Source of the DNA: Clostridiales bacterium
GTDB lineage: Bacteria; Bacillota; Clostridia; Lachnospirales; WQUN01
Reading direction: 5' to 3'
Length of the DNA: 12,027 bases
NCBI GenBank assembly: GCA_031271275.1
Contig: JAISWA010000115.1
Span: forward strand, 1 to 12,027
Every line of letters starts with the position of its first letter. The stretch's first letter is position 1. The notes below the pieces were generated by a model. It saw nothing but the letters and a program-made list of their open reading frames with translations, did not search any database and was not told the origin of the DNA. The translations under genes and the position numbers were made by a program. Positions 5,491 through 12,027 of this stretch are shown piece by piece.

Positions 5491-6054
5491 ATGCGAGTGA
5501 TATCAGGGGCCGCCCGGGGCTGCCGCCTTACGGCGCCCAAGGGCGTAAACACGCGCCCCACCGCCGACCGGTTAAAGGAAAATTTATTTAATATTTTGCA
5601 GCCCCGTATCGCCGGCGCGTATTTTTTGGATTTGTTCAGCGGGAGCGGCGCTATCGGCATAGAAGCGTTAAGCCGGGGCGCGGACGCGGCGGTATTTGTG
5701 GAGCGCGACTTCGCCGCCGTTTCGGTTATCCGCGAAAATTTGCGGAAAACGAAGCTTGCGGAGCGCGCCGGGGTATTGGCGTTAAGCGCCGGGGAAGCCC
5801 TTGCGCGGTTGTTTAACGATAAAAAAACCTTTGACATTATTTTTATGGACCCGCCTTACGGCAGCGAACTCGCGAAAACCACATTCGCGCTGCTCGCAAG
5901 GTATAATATTTTGAAAGACGGCGGTATACTTATAGCGGAACTCCCCTCGGAGGGCGACGCGCCGGTTTCGGAAATATTTGCGCCGTTAAAATCAAAAACT
6001 TACGGCAGCACACGGATGGTTTTTTATGAAGGCACTGTTCCCGGGCAGCTTTGA
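5491..6054 (+). CDS. rsmD: 16S rRNA (guanine(966)-N(2))-methyltransferase RsmD
   Basis: This 187-aa enzyme is the usual RsmD length. It transfers a methyl group from SAM to N2 of G966 (E. coli numbering) of 16S rRNA in the small subunit. The family opening MRVISGAARG, the RPTADRLKENLFNIL stretch (22-36), the SAM-binding loop LDLFSGSGAIGIEALSRGA (46-64) and the catalytic DPPY (120-123) are all present. AAGGA lies 7 nt before the ATG. Its last 29 bp overlap the start of coaD in another frame, a close rsmD-coaD linkage typical of Bacillota and suggestive of translational coupling. The gene appears intact. Confidence 0.95.
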   Translation: MRVISGAARGCRLTAPKGVNTRPTADRLKENLFNILQPRIAGAYFLDLFSGSGAIGIEALSRGADAAVFVERDFAAVSVIRENLRKTKLAERAGVLALSAGEALARLFNDKKTFDIIFMDPPYGSELAKTTFALLARYNILKDGGILIAELPSEGDAPVSEIFAPLKSKTYGSTRMVFYEGTVPGQL

Positions 6055-6511
6055 CCCGGTCACGCTCGGGCATTTGGATATCCTTGAACGCGCGGCGCGC
6101 CTGTGCGATACGCTGACGGTCGCCGTGTTGGGCAACCCCTCCAAGCAGCCGTTGTTCACCGCCGTGGAACGGGCGGCGTTTTTGACGGAATCCCTCCGGC
6201 ATCTGCCCAATGTGCGGGTGGATATTTTCTCGGGGCTGTTGGCGGATTACGCCCTGCGTGAAAATATTGACGTTATTATCCGGGGCGTAAGGTCGGAGCG
6301 CGATTATCAGGTAGAAGAACAAAGGGCGTTGGTCAACCGCGGGCTGACAGGCGGCGTTGACACGCTTTTAATGGTTTCCGACACGAAATACAGGCATATT
6401 TCTAGCAGCGCCGTGCGGGAAATTTTATCCGCCAACGGCTCTGAGCGGTTTTTTACTATATTTTCGGAAATGGTTCCGGCGGTTGTGGCGGAAAAACTCA
6501 AAGAGAAATAA
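6026..6511 (+). CDS. coaD: Phosphopantetheine adenylyltransferase (PPAT)
   Basis: CoaD transfers AMP from ATP to 4'-phosphopantetheine, the penultimate step of coenzyme A synthesis in the cytoplasm. At 161 aa it has the normal length. The nucleotidyltransferase signature GSFDPVTLGH (7-16, with the TxGH motif at 13-16), the IIRGVRSERDYQVEEQRALVNR segment (84-105) and the ISSSAVRE motif (125-132) are all visible. The start lies 29 bp inside the end of rsmD. MKALFPGSFDP is the expected N-terminus, so the overlap is real and not a misplaced start. The next gene follows 11 bp after its stop. Confidence 0.96.
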   Translation: MKALFPGSFDPVTLGHLDILERAARLCDTLTVAVLGNPSKQPLFTAVERAAFLTESLRHLPNVRVDIFSGLLADYALRENIDVIIRGVRSERDYQVEEQRALVNRGLTGGVDTLLMVSDTKYRHISSSAVREILSANGSERFFTIFSEMVPAVVAEKLKEK

Positions 6512-6522
6512 AGGAGCTGTGT

Positions 6523-7026
6523 ATGGAATCTTTACTGGATTATCTGGACGCGATTGAGGATATACTGGACAGCAGCAAGGCGGTACCCTTTTCCAATAAA
6601 ATTTCCGTGGAGAAAGAGCGTATCTTTGATGTGATAAGCGAAATCCGGCTCAACCTTCCCAACGAGATACGCCACGCCCAGCGCATCATCGAGGACCACG
6701 ACAAAATTATCAACGAGGCAAAAAGCCGCGCGGCGAGCCTGCTGAAAGAAGCGGAAACCGAAGCGAAAACCCTTACCAACAACCACGAAATTTACCGGCG
6801 CGCCAACGACCAGGCCTCCGAGCATATAGAAGAAACCAAGAAAAGCATACGGGAAATGCGCCTTAACGCCATGGATTACGCGGATGAAATGCTTGAGAAG
6901 TCCGAAGGGATGATTCGCGAAGTGATGGAGAATATGGACCTGCAGTACAAATATATGTTGGATTATTTTTCGCAGACCATAAACGTTATTTACGAAAACC
7001 GGCAGCAGTTACGGGGACGGCAATAA
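6523..7026 (+). CDS. Conserved coiled-coil protein downstream of coaD
   Basis: This 167-aa soluble, highly charged and almost entirely helical protein has no membrane segment and no catalytic motif. Residues 45-130 are rich in heptad-like Ala/Glu/Lys/Arg patterns (IIEDHDKIINEAKSRAASLLKEAETEAKTL), recalling subunit b or H stalks of rotary ATPases and DivIVA-like scaffolds. I cannot assign it to either. The N-terminal segment (LLDYLDAIEDILDSSKAVPFSNKISV) may be a separate small domain. AAGGAG lies 8 nt before the ATG. It is co-transcribed with rsmD and coaD, and proteins of this kind follow coaD in other Clostridia (recalled, not checked). Its last 41 bp overlap the recN end on the other strand, and its stop codon lies in the loop of the terminator hairpin. 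Confidence 0.8.
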   Translation: MESLLDYLDAIEDILDSSKAVPFSNKISVEKERIFDVISEIRLNLPNEIRHAQRIIEDHDKIINEAKSRAASLLKEAETEAKTLTNNHEIYRRANDQASEHIEETKKSIREMRLNAMDYADEMLEKSEGMIREVMENMDLQYKYMLDYFSQTINVIYENRQQLRGRQ

Positions 7027-8722
7027 GCTTCCCCGTTTTTATTTGTTCCGCCTGCGCTTTCATCTCGGCGGCGGCGGCAAGCGTCTGACCGGTGATTTTC
7101 GCGCCGCCTGTCAGCCGCGCCAACTCGCTGATTATTGCATTTTGCGCTAAATATTTTACGGACGTGACGGTTTTCCCGGCGTCCGTATTTTTTTCTATGA
7201 GGAAATGGGCGTCCGCCATGGCGGCGATTTGCGGAAGGTGGGTTATGCACAAAATCTGGCGACCTCTCGCCACAACCGCCAACTTTTCCGCCACCTGCTG
7301 CGCGGTGCGCCCGCTGACGCCCGCGTCCACCTCGTCGAAAATCAACGTTTCGATACTGTCCGCGTCGGCAAGCACCGTTTTAAGCGCGAGCATCACCCGG
7401 GACATTTCCCCCCCGGAGGCGATGCGCTTCAGCGGTTTAAGCGGTTCCCCCGGGTTCGGGGAAATCATAAACTCCACGCTGTCGTTGCCGTCCGCGCCAA
7501 AGGAAGTTTTCCGCGTAACGGCGATTTCAAATTTCGCGTTTGGCATTCCAAGCTCGGTAAGTACGGCGGCTATCCGGCGCTGAATGTCTTCCGCCTGTTT
7601 TTTCCGCAGCGCCGACATGGTATCGCACAGGGAAGTAATTTCCTTCCCGATACCTCGCCGCTCGCCGTTCAAGCGCTTGATTTCCCCTTCGCTTCCGCTC
7701 AGCCGCTCCATTTCCCGGGTGGTTTTCTCAAGATGGGCAAGCACGTCCGCCACGGTCGCGCCGTATTTCTTCTTCAAGCGGTAAATCACGTCGAGCCGCG
7801 ATTCTATGCGCTCCAACTCGTTGGGGTCGGCGTCCAGTTCCCCTATGTACGCGTTTAAATCCCGCGCCGCGTCGGAAACAAGCGCCGCCGCTTCCGACAG
7901 CGTTTCGGAAAGGTACGCCTGCGTACCGTCCAATTGCCCTATTTCTTCCAATAAAGAAACGGCGCGCCCTATCTGGTCGGACACGGACGCGTCGTCGGTA
8001 TCGCCGCCGGTAAGCAGCGCCAAAGCTTGCGAAGTGCGGGAGGTCAGTTTTTCCAACCCGCTCAAGCGCGCGCGCCTCGCCAGTAACGCGTCTTCCTCAC
8101 CCGGCATCAAGTTCGCCTTTTGAATTTCGTCGATTTGGTACTGCTTCACTTCCATCAGCGACTTCCGTTGGTTCCCGATACCCGAAAGCGCTTTCAACCG
8201 GCGGGCGTTCTCCCGGTATTTTTGCAAAAGGCTTTCAAGCCGCCTTTTCGCTTCCGCGATATCTTCCCCGCAGAACTGGTCCAGTAAATGAAGCTGCCGG
8301 TTCACGTCGAGCAGGCTCTGGTGCTCGTGCTGCCCGTGCACGTCCGCCAACAGGGCGGAAATTTCTTTCAGCATACCCACCGTAATGCTGCGCCCGTTGA
8401 CCCGGCAGACCGACTTCCCCTGGGTGTTAAGGCTGCGCTGTATCATCAGCTCGTTTTCGCCTGATAAGTCAACCCCAAGCGCGGTTATCGCCTCCGCCAC
8501 CGCCGCGCCCCGTATGTACACGATACCCTCCACGGTCGCGGAATCCGCGCCGCTGCGTATAAAATCCCGGGCGGGGCGCTCCCCCAACAGGAAGTTGATT
8601 GCGTCCACCACGATGGACTTGCCCGCGCCGGTCTCGCCGGTCAGCACGTTCAAGCCGCCGCCGAATTCCACTTCCGCCTCGTCAATCAGCGCCGCGTTCC
8701 GTATCCGCAGGTGGGTGATCAT
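6986..8722 (-). CDS. recN: DNA repair protein RecN
   Basis: RecN is an SMC-like ATPase that acts early in recombinational repair of double-strand breaks. At 578 aa it is slightly longer than usual. The N-terminal half-site carries ITHLRIRNAALIDEAEVEF and Walker A GETGAGKS (29-36). A long central coiled-coil region follows, then the ABC signature ASGGEMSR (435-442), Walker B TLIFDEVD (459-466) and the H-loop THLPQIA (494-500). The ATG overlaps the argR stop (ATGA), so translation is coupled. The last 20 or so residues (EQIKTGKLIAVPVTAAGFRK) extend past the usual RecN end and lie in the antisense overlap with the coiled-coil gene. No minus-strand terminator is seen after the stop. In many spore-formers spoIVB and spo0A follow recN. 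Here they do not. Confidence 0.96.
   Translation of the reverse strand: MITHLRIRNAALIDEAEVEFGGGLNVLTGETGAGKSIVVDAINFLLGERPARDFIRSGADSATVEGIVYIRGAAVAEAITALGVDLSGENELMIQRSLNTQGKSVCRVNGRSITVGMLKEISALLADVHGQHEHQSLLDVNRQLHLLDQFCGEDIAEAKRRLESLLQKYRENARRLKALSGIGNQRKSLMEVKQYQIDEIQKANLMPGEEDALLARRARLSGLEKLTSRTSQALALLTGGDTDDASVSDQIGRAVSLLEEIGQLDGTQAYLSETLSEAAALVSDAARDLNAYIGELDADPNELERIESRLDVIYRLKKKYGATVADVLAHLEKTTREMERLSGSEGEIKRLNGERRGIGKEITSLCDTMSALRKKQAEDIQRRIAAVLTELGMPNAKFEIAVTRKTSFGADGNDSVEFMISPNPGEPLKPLKRIASGGEMSRVMLALKTVLADADSIETLIFDEVDAGVSGRTAQQVAEKLAVVARGRQILCITHLPQIAAMADAHFLIEKNTDAGKTVTSVKYLAQNAIISELARLTGGAKITGQTLAAAAEMKAQAEQIKTGKLIAVPVTAAGFRK
7011..7044 (+). terminator. Terminator of the rsmD-coaD operon, inside the recN 3' end
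   Basis: ACGGGGA (7011-7017) pairs perfectly with TCCCCGT (7030-7036), followed by TTTTATTT. The loop contains the stop codon TAA (7024-7026) of the coiled-coil gene. The whole hairpin is antisense coding sequence for recN. Confidence 0.7.
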
Positions 8723-9159
8723 TTTTTAAGCTTCTCCATAAGCGTAACGATTTGCTCCGGCGTTCTCGCGACGCAAAAGATAACGTCGTCCCCCGCCACC
8801 GACCCCATCACTTCCGGAAGCCGCATGGCGTCAAGCGCCGCCGCCACCGCGTTTGCCATACCGTTATAGGTGCGTATCACCAGAATATTCCCGGCGTTGT
8901 CCATAGAGACAAAACCGTCGCTAAAAACCCGGGACAGCCGTTCCATTCCCTGGTCGTCAAGCGCCGCCGACATGGAATATTTTACGTCGCCGTTTGCCGA
9001 AGGCGTTTTGGTCAGTTTCAATTCGCGTATATCCCGGGAAACCGTCGCCTGCGTTACGTTAAAGCCCGCTTCGGAAAGCAGCAGCGTCAGTTCCGACTGG
9101 GTGCCGACTTCCCTTTGCTGGATTAATTCAATGAGTTTCGCCTGTCTTTTGGATTTCAA
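8719..9159 (-). CDS. argR: Arginine repressor ArgR/AhrC
   Basis: This 146-aa arginine-responsive repressor and activator forms hexamers that bind ARG boxes and control arginine synthesis and breakdown. The N-terminal winged helix has its recognition helix in TQATVSRDIREL (36-47). The C-terminal oligomerisation and arginine-binding part shows GNILVIRTYNGMANAVAAALD (90-110) and GSVAGDDVIF (119-128), with D124 and D125 the expected arginine contacts. The start is TTG at 9159: no in-frame ATG fits the family's N-terminus, and GGTGG from the nadK end supplies the ribosome site. It begins 5 bp after nadK stops and overlaps recN by 4 bp. This nadK-argR-recN order is common in Clostridia, where argR is often away from arginine genes. 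Confidence 0.95.
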   Translation of the reverse strand: MKSKRQAKLIELIQQREVGTQSELTLLLSEAGFNVTQATVSRDIRELKLTKTPSANGDVKYSMSAALDDQGMERLSRVFSDGFVSMDNAGNILVIRTYNGMANAVAAALDAMRLPEVMGSVAGDDVIFCVARTPEQIVTLMEKLKK

Positions 9160-9164
9160 GTATC

Positions 9165-10037
9165 TCAGCCACCAATTTTTTTTCTCAGTATTTCATAAAA
9201 CCCCACATTGGAGGTTTTAATTACGCTCGTCTGGTACTCCGCCCGGCATACGCTCACCCGCGCGCCGCTTTCAAGGGTCAGCCGGTTTTCCCCGTCAAGG
9301 GAAACGGAAGCGGACGTTTCGCCCGTCAGGCACAGCGTAACCGCGTCCCGGGCGTTAATGACCCACGGGCGGGTATACAGCGCGTGGGGGCACACCGGGG
9401 TAATTACCGTAAACTCGCCGTCCGGCGAAAGTATCGGCCCCCCGGCGGAAAGGTTGTACGCGGTGGAGCCGGTGGGCGTTGCGACAATCACGCCGTCCGC
9501 CCGCAGGGTATCCATGTACATGCCGTTCACATACAGCTCGAAAGTAATCAGCTTGCCGAAACCGCCCCGGGAAAGGCAAACATCGTTTAACGCGAGCTTT
9601 TCGTCCGTCTTTAGCGCAAACGCCGCATCGCCGTCAATGGCAAGCATCATCCGCCGCTCGTAACGGCAGTCGCCGTTTAACACCTTTTCCAACGCGGCTA
9701 ACCCGTCGTGCCTGTCCGCGTCCGTCAGATAGCCCAACCGCCCGAGGTTTATACCGAACAGCGGCGTACCGTAGGGCGCGGCTTTATGGCTCGCGGCGAG
9801 CATGGTTCCGTCGCCGCCGAGCACCGTCAGGAAACCGGTTTTTTCATAGACCGCGCCGCCCGGGGAAAACGCGCTCAGCCCTGCCGCCGCCGCGGTTTCG
9901 GGTTCAAGCACGGGCAGGTACCCCCGCTTTTGCAAGAAATCGCAAACCTCGCGGGTGTAAATATAATTTTCGTCCCTGTCGGCGTTGGGAAGCACGCCGA
10001 CGGCAAATTTTTCCCCCGTCGTTTTAGAACGCGTCAT
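9165..10037 (-). CDS. nadK: NAD kinase
   Basis: This 290-aa cytoplasmic enzyme phosphorylates NAD to NADP with ATP or polyphosphate. It shows GGDGTM (74-79), the phosphate-binding and catalytic motif, LGRLGYL (98-104), LND (150-152), and RADGVIVATPTGSTAYNLSAGGP (179-201), the NAD-binding signature of the family. The ATG at 10037 overlaps the end of the parvulin-like gene by 14 bp. The AAAAGGG before it is very close to the ATG, so translation may depend on coupling to the upstream gene. A slightly downstream start cannot be excluded since the first ten residues precede the conserved FAVGVLPN. The length is normal. Confidence 0.95.
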   Translation of the reverse strand: MTRSKTTGEKFAVGVLPNADRDENYIYTREVCDFLQKRGYLPVLEPETAAAAGLSAFSPGGAVYEKTGFLTVLGGDGTMLAASHKAAPYGTPLFGINLGRLGYLTDADRHDGLAALEKVLNGDCRYERRMMLAIDGDAAFALKTDEKLALNDVCLSRGGFGKLITFELYVNGMYMDTLRADGVIVATPTGSTAYNLSAGGPILSPDGEFTVITPVCPHALYTRPWVINARDAVTLCLTGETSASVSLDGENRLTLESGARVSVCRAEYQTSVIKTSNVGFYEILRKKIGG

Positions 10038-10995
10038 AACCCTTTTGGTTTATTTCGTAGGCGTATTCCGATTTCCAACCGCTAATGACTTCCTCAAACG
10101 CCAGGTTCTTCTGCACGGTGACGTATTGCTCGCGGTAATTTGCCGAGACGGTTTCGTCGTCGGGTATGGAATACTTGTCCACGTAGAATATGCCGTACTG
10201 TGTTCCGGTGGTGGTGGCAAGCTCCATCACGCCGGTGCGCTCGCCGACTTTCAAACCAAGCACTTCCGCTTCCTGCTCGGGCGCCATCCGGATATCCCTC
10301 AGCGGGTACGACTGCCCTACCGCGTCCTGCACAAAATAATCGGAATACTGCTCGATTGCGGCGTCGAAGGAAGCGCCTGTGGCAAGGAACGTTTCCGACG
10401 CCTGCACCTTAACCTGATCCGCAGAGACGATGTATTTGACCTGCACGTCATAGTAGTCGATTTTATTGTTCAATTTATAATCCGCCAGCTTTTCTTCGAA
10501 GTCGGCTTCGTCCACCTGATAGTCCGCCGTATACTTTGTAAGCAGGTTCTGGTATACGGTCTCCATCAGCCCGATGGAATCCGCCAGACGCGCCTGGGAA
10601 ATCGCGCTCACATCCAGGCCCTGCGAGGTATAGGACTGCAATAAGCTACCCGCGAGGGTGTTGTTGCTTGTCTTTTCTTCTTCGGTGAGGACGATGCCTT
10701 CCTTTTCCGCCTGCTTTTTCATCACCTGCTGCGTGAGCAAAAGCTCCATGGACTGCTCCTTTATCTCCGAAGGGTCGTTGACCGAGACAAACATGGAGCA
10801 AATTTGCATGTCTTCCATGCTCACCTTTTCACCTTCAAAGGTCAGCACATAGCTTTCGTTGTAACGGTTGACGGCATACACCGTTATTGCCGCGCCAATC
10901 ATCAGCGCCACCGCGATACAGCACGCTATCGCTATTTTCCGCTGCAGCTTTTTCTTCCGTTTTTCTTCCCTTACCTTTACGCGTTTTGTAGACAT
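10024..10995 (-). CDS. Membrane-anchored parvulin/SurA-like foldase or chaperone
   Basis: This 323-aa protein has a strongly basic N-terminus (KRVKVREEKRKKKLQRK), one membrane segment at 21-42 and a large extracellular helical region, an arrangement seen in PrsA/SurA-type foldases. The segment VQVKYIVSADQVKVQASETFLATGASFDAAIEQYS (about 184-218) aligns by eye with the parvulin opening and its xGxxFxxxAxxYS helix, and residues 243-275 fit the domain end. The usual RHILV histidine reads KYIV here, so isomerase activity is doubtful and a holdase role is possible. No lipobox is seen, although the membrane segment contains CC. AGGAGG sits 6 nt before the ATG and overlaps the dxs stop region. It lies between dxs (9 bp gap) and nadK (14 bp overlap). 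The family assignment is moderate. Confidence 0.65.
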   Translation of the reverse strand: MSTKRVKVREEKRKKKLQRKIAIACCIAVALMIGAAITVYAVNRYNESYVLTFEGEKVSMEDMQICSMFVSVNDPSEIKEQSMELLLTQQVMKKQAEKEGIVLTEEEKTSNNTLAGSLLQSYTSQGLDVSAISQARLADSIGLMETVYQNLLTKYTADYQVDEADFEEKLADYKLNNKIDYYDVQVKYIVSADQVKVQASETFLATGASFDAAIEQYSDYFVQDAVGQSYPLRDIRMAPEQEAEVLGLKVGERTGVMELATTTGTQYGIFYVDKYSIPDDETVSANYREQYVTVQKNLAFEEVISGWKSEYAYEINQKGYDAF

Positions 10996-11004
10996 AGTTT
11001 CCTC

Positions 11005-12027
11005 CTATTTTTCGCGATTTACATCGCACAGTATTCTTCCGGACACGCTTTCCGCGTCCAATTTGTACCTTTGTAAAATTTCCGCCCGCGTCCCCTGCTC
11101 CACATACGCGTCGGGGAACGCGAAACTGTGAAACCGCGCCGCCCCTTTTTCCCTGCCCACGCAGGTCAGCGCCTCCAACAGCCGGGAACCGTACCCGCCG
11201 GCGCGGGCGTTCTCCTCAAGGGCGTACACATAATCATAATTGGCGAGCCGGGAAACCAACCCCATATCCAACGGCTTAATAAACCGCGCGTTATACAGGC
11301 CGGGACCGTACCCCTTTTCCCGAAGAAGCTCCGCTACGCGCAGGGCGGTTTCCATCATGGCGCCCACGGAAACCAACGCGATTCCGGAACCCTCAAAAAT
11401 GGTTTCCGATATCCCGCACTGGACGGGCGGGTTATGCTCAGCCAAAATTTGCGGCGCTTCGCCTTTGGGGTAACGTATGGCTACCGGCCCCTCCTGCGCT
11501 ACCGCGAAAGCAAGCATTGCCGTCAGCTCGTCTTTATTTTTCGGGGCCATCACCGTCATGTTGGGCATGTGGGAAAGGAACGAAATATCAAACAAACCCT
11601 GATGTGTTTCGCCGTCCTGCCCTATTACGCCGGCGCGGTCAACGGCGAATACCACCGGCAGGTTTTGGATGCAGACATCGTGCATAATCTGGTCATACGC
11701 CCGCTGCAAAAAAGAGGAATACACCGCCACCACGGGCCGCATTCCGGCTTTGGCAAGCCCGGCGGCAAAGGTGACGGCGTGCGCTTCCGCTATCCCCACG
11801 TCGAAGAACCGTTTCGGGAAACGCTTCTTAAAGTGGCACAGACCCGTGCCGTCCGGCATTGCCGCCGTAACCGCCACGATGTCTTTATTTTGCGCGGCAA
11901 GCTTCACCAGCGCCTTGCCGAAAATATCGGAATAGCACTCGTTTTTGGAGCAGGAAGGCTCCCCCGTCTCCACGCTGAACGCGTCCACCCCGTGGAAGTT
12001 GACCGGCGCGTGTTCGGCTGCCTCGTA
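11005..12027 (-). CDS. dxs: 1-deoxy-D-xylulose-5-phosphate synthase, C-terminal 340 residues (5' end outside window)
   Basis: Dxs is a thiamine-diphosphate enzyme that condenses pyruvate with glyceraldehyde 3-phosphate, the first step of the MEP isoprenoid pathway and a branch to thiamine and pyridoxal. The frame is open to the window edge (its first visible residues are YEAAEHAPVNFHGVDAFSV), so the thiamine-diphosphate N-terminal domain is outside. Visible are the pyrimidine-binding domain with RFFDVGIAEAHAVTFAAGLA, containing the catalytic Glu, DRAGVIGQDGETHQGLFDISFL and IRYPKG, and then the C-terminal transketolase domain. About 55 per cent of a usual 620-aa enzyme is present. The TAG stop is part of the TAGGAGG ribosome site of the next gene. 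It is the first visible gene of a tightly packed five-gene minus-strand operon. Confidence 0.96.
   Translation of the reverse strand, partial: YEAAEHAPVNFHGVDAFSVETGEPSCSKNECYSDIFGKALVKLAAQNKDIVAVTAAMPDGTGLCHFKKRFPKRFFDVGIAEAHAVTFAAGLAKAGMRPVVAVYSSFLQRAYDQIMHDVCIQNLPVVFAVDRAGVIGQDGETHQGLFDISFLSHMPNMTVMAPKNKDELTAMLAFAVAQEGPVAIRYPKGEAPQILAEHNPPVQCGISETIFEGSGIALVSVGAMMETALRVAELLREKGYGPGLYNARFIKPLDMGLVSRLANYDYVYALEENARAGGYGSRLLEALTCVGREKGAARFHSFAFPDAYVEQGTRAEILQRYKLDAESVSGRILCDVNREK

Noticed and set aside
7205..7858. 217-aa plus-strand open frame within recN
   Set aside because: It is antisense to conserved RecN coding sequence and shows no recognisable protein features.
9985..10644. 219-aa plus-strand open frame across nadK and the parvulin-like gene
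   Set aside because: It is antisense to two supported genes in a tight operon and composed of shadow sequence.

Overview
The window looks like chromosomal DNA of a moderately GC-rich member of the Bacillota, most likely an uncultured Clostridia-type lineage. This rests on the gene content: a membrane-anchored type I signal peptidase, an ECF-transporter S component, a VanY-type carboxypeptidase, the rsmD-coaD pair followed by a coiled-coil protein, and a dxs...nadK-argR-recN operon. Strong AGGAGG ribosome sites and occasional TTG starts agree with it. The genus cannot be read from the sequence. I see no tRNA, rRNA, CRISPR array, prophage or transposase gene.

Layout. Positions 1-230 are gene-free and packed with hairpins and a tandem 56-bp-period repeat, ending in a promoter for lepB (264-893) and a small DUF1858 protein (910-1119). 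A hairpin terminator at 1145-1168 separates these from a convergent minus-strand pair, an ECF S component (2305-1769) and a SAM-dependent methyltransferase (1763-1173). Positions 2306-2710 are a second gene-free, repeat-rich stretch: a tandem 22-mer, inverted copies of a GAGCGAAGCGAA repeat, a 140-bp palindromic element bounded by TA, and a perfect bidirectional-looking terminator. A VanY-like carboxypeptidase (3723-2713, minus) and a homologue of archaeal cyclic 2,3-diphosphoglycerate synthetase (3882-5219, plus) are divergently transcribed from a short intergenic region with a recognisable promoter on each strand. After about 270 bp of non-coding DNA comes the plus-strand operon rsmD-coaD-coiled-coil protein (5491-7026). 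It collides tail-to-tail, with a 41-bp overlap, with the minus-strand operon dxs (partial)-parvulin-like protein-nadK-argR-recN (12027 down to 6986).

Functionally this is mostly housekeeping: protein export and folding (LepB, parvulin-like protein), cell-wall trimming (VanY-like), vitamin or cofactor uptake (ECF S), CoA synthesis (CoaD), NADP synthesis (NadK), isoprenoid precursors (Dxs), ribosome methylation (RsmD), arginine control (ArgR) and recombination repair (RecN). I do not see a clearly new defence or biosynthetic system. The points most worth a second look are the bacterial cDPG-synthetase homologue, the 140-bp TA-bounded palindrome whose end completes a perfect -10 box in front of the transporter operon, the two clusters of related structured repeats, and a parvulin-like gene lacking the usual active-site His in the place between dxs and nadK where related genomes usually carry a TlyA-type methyltransferase.
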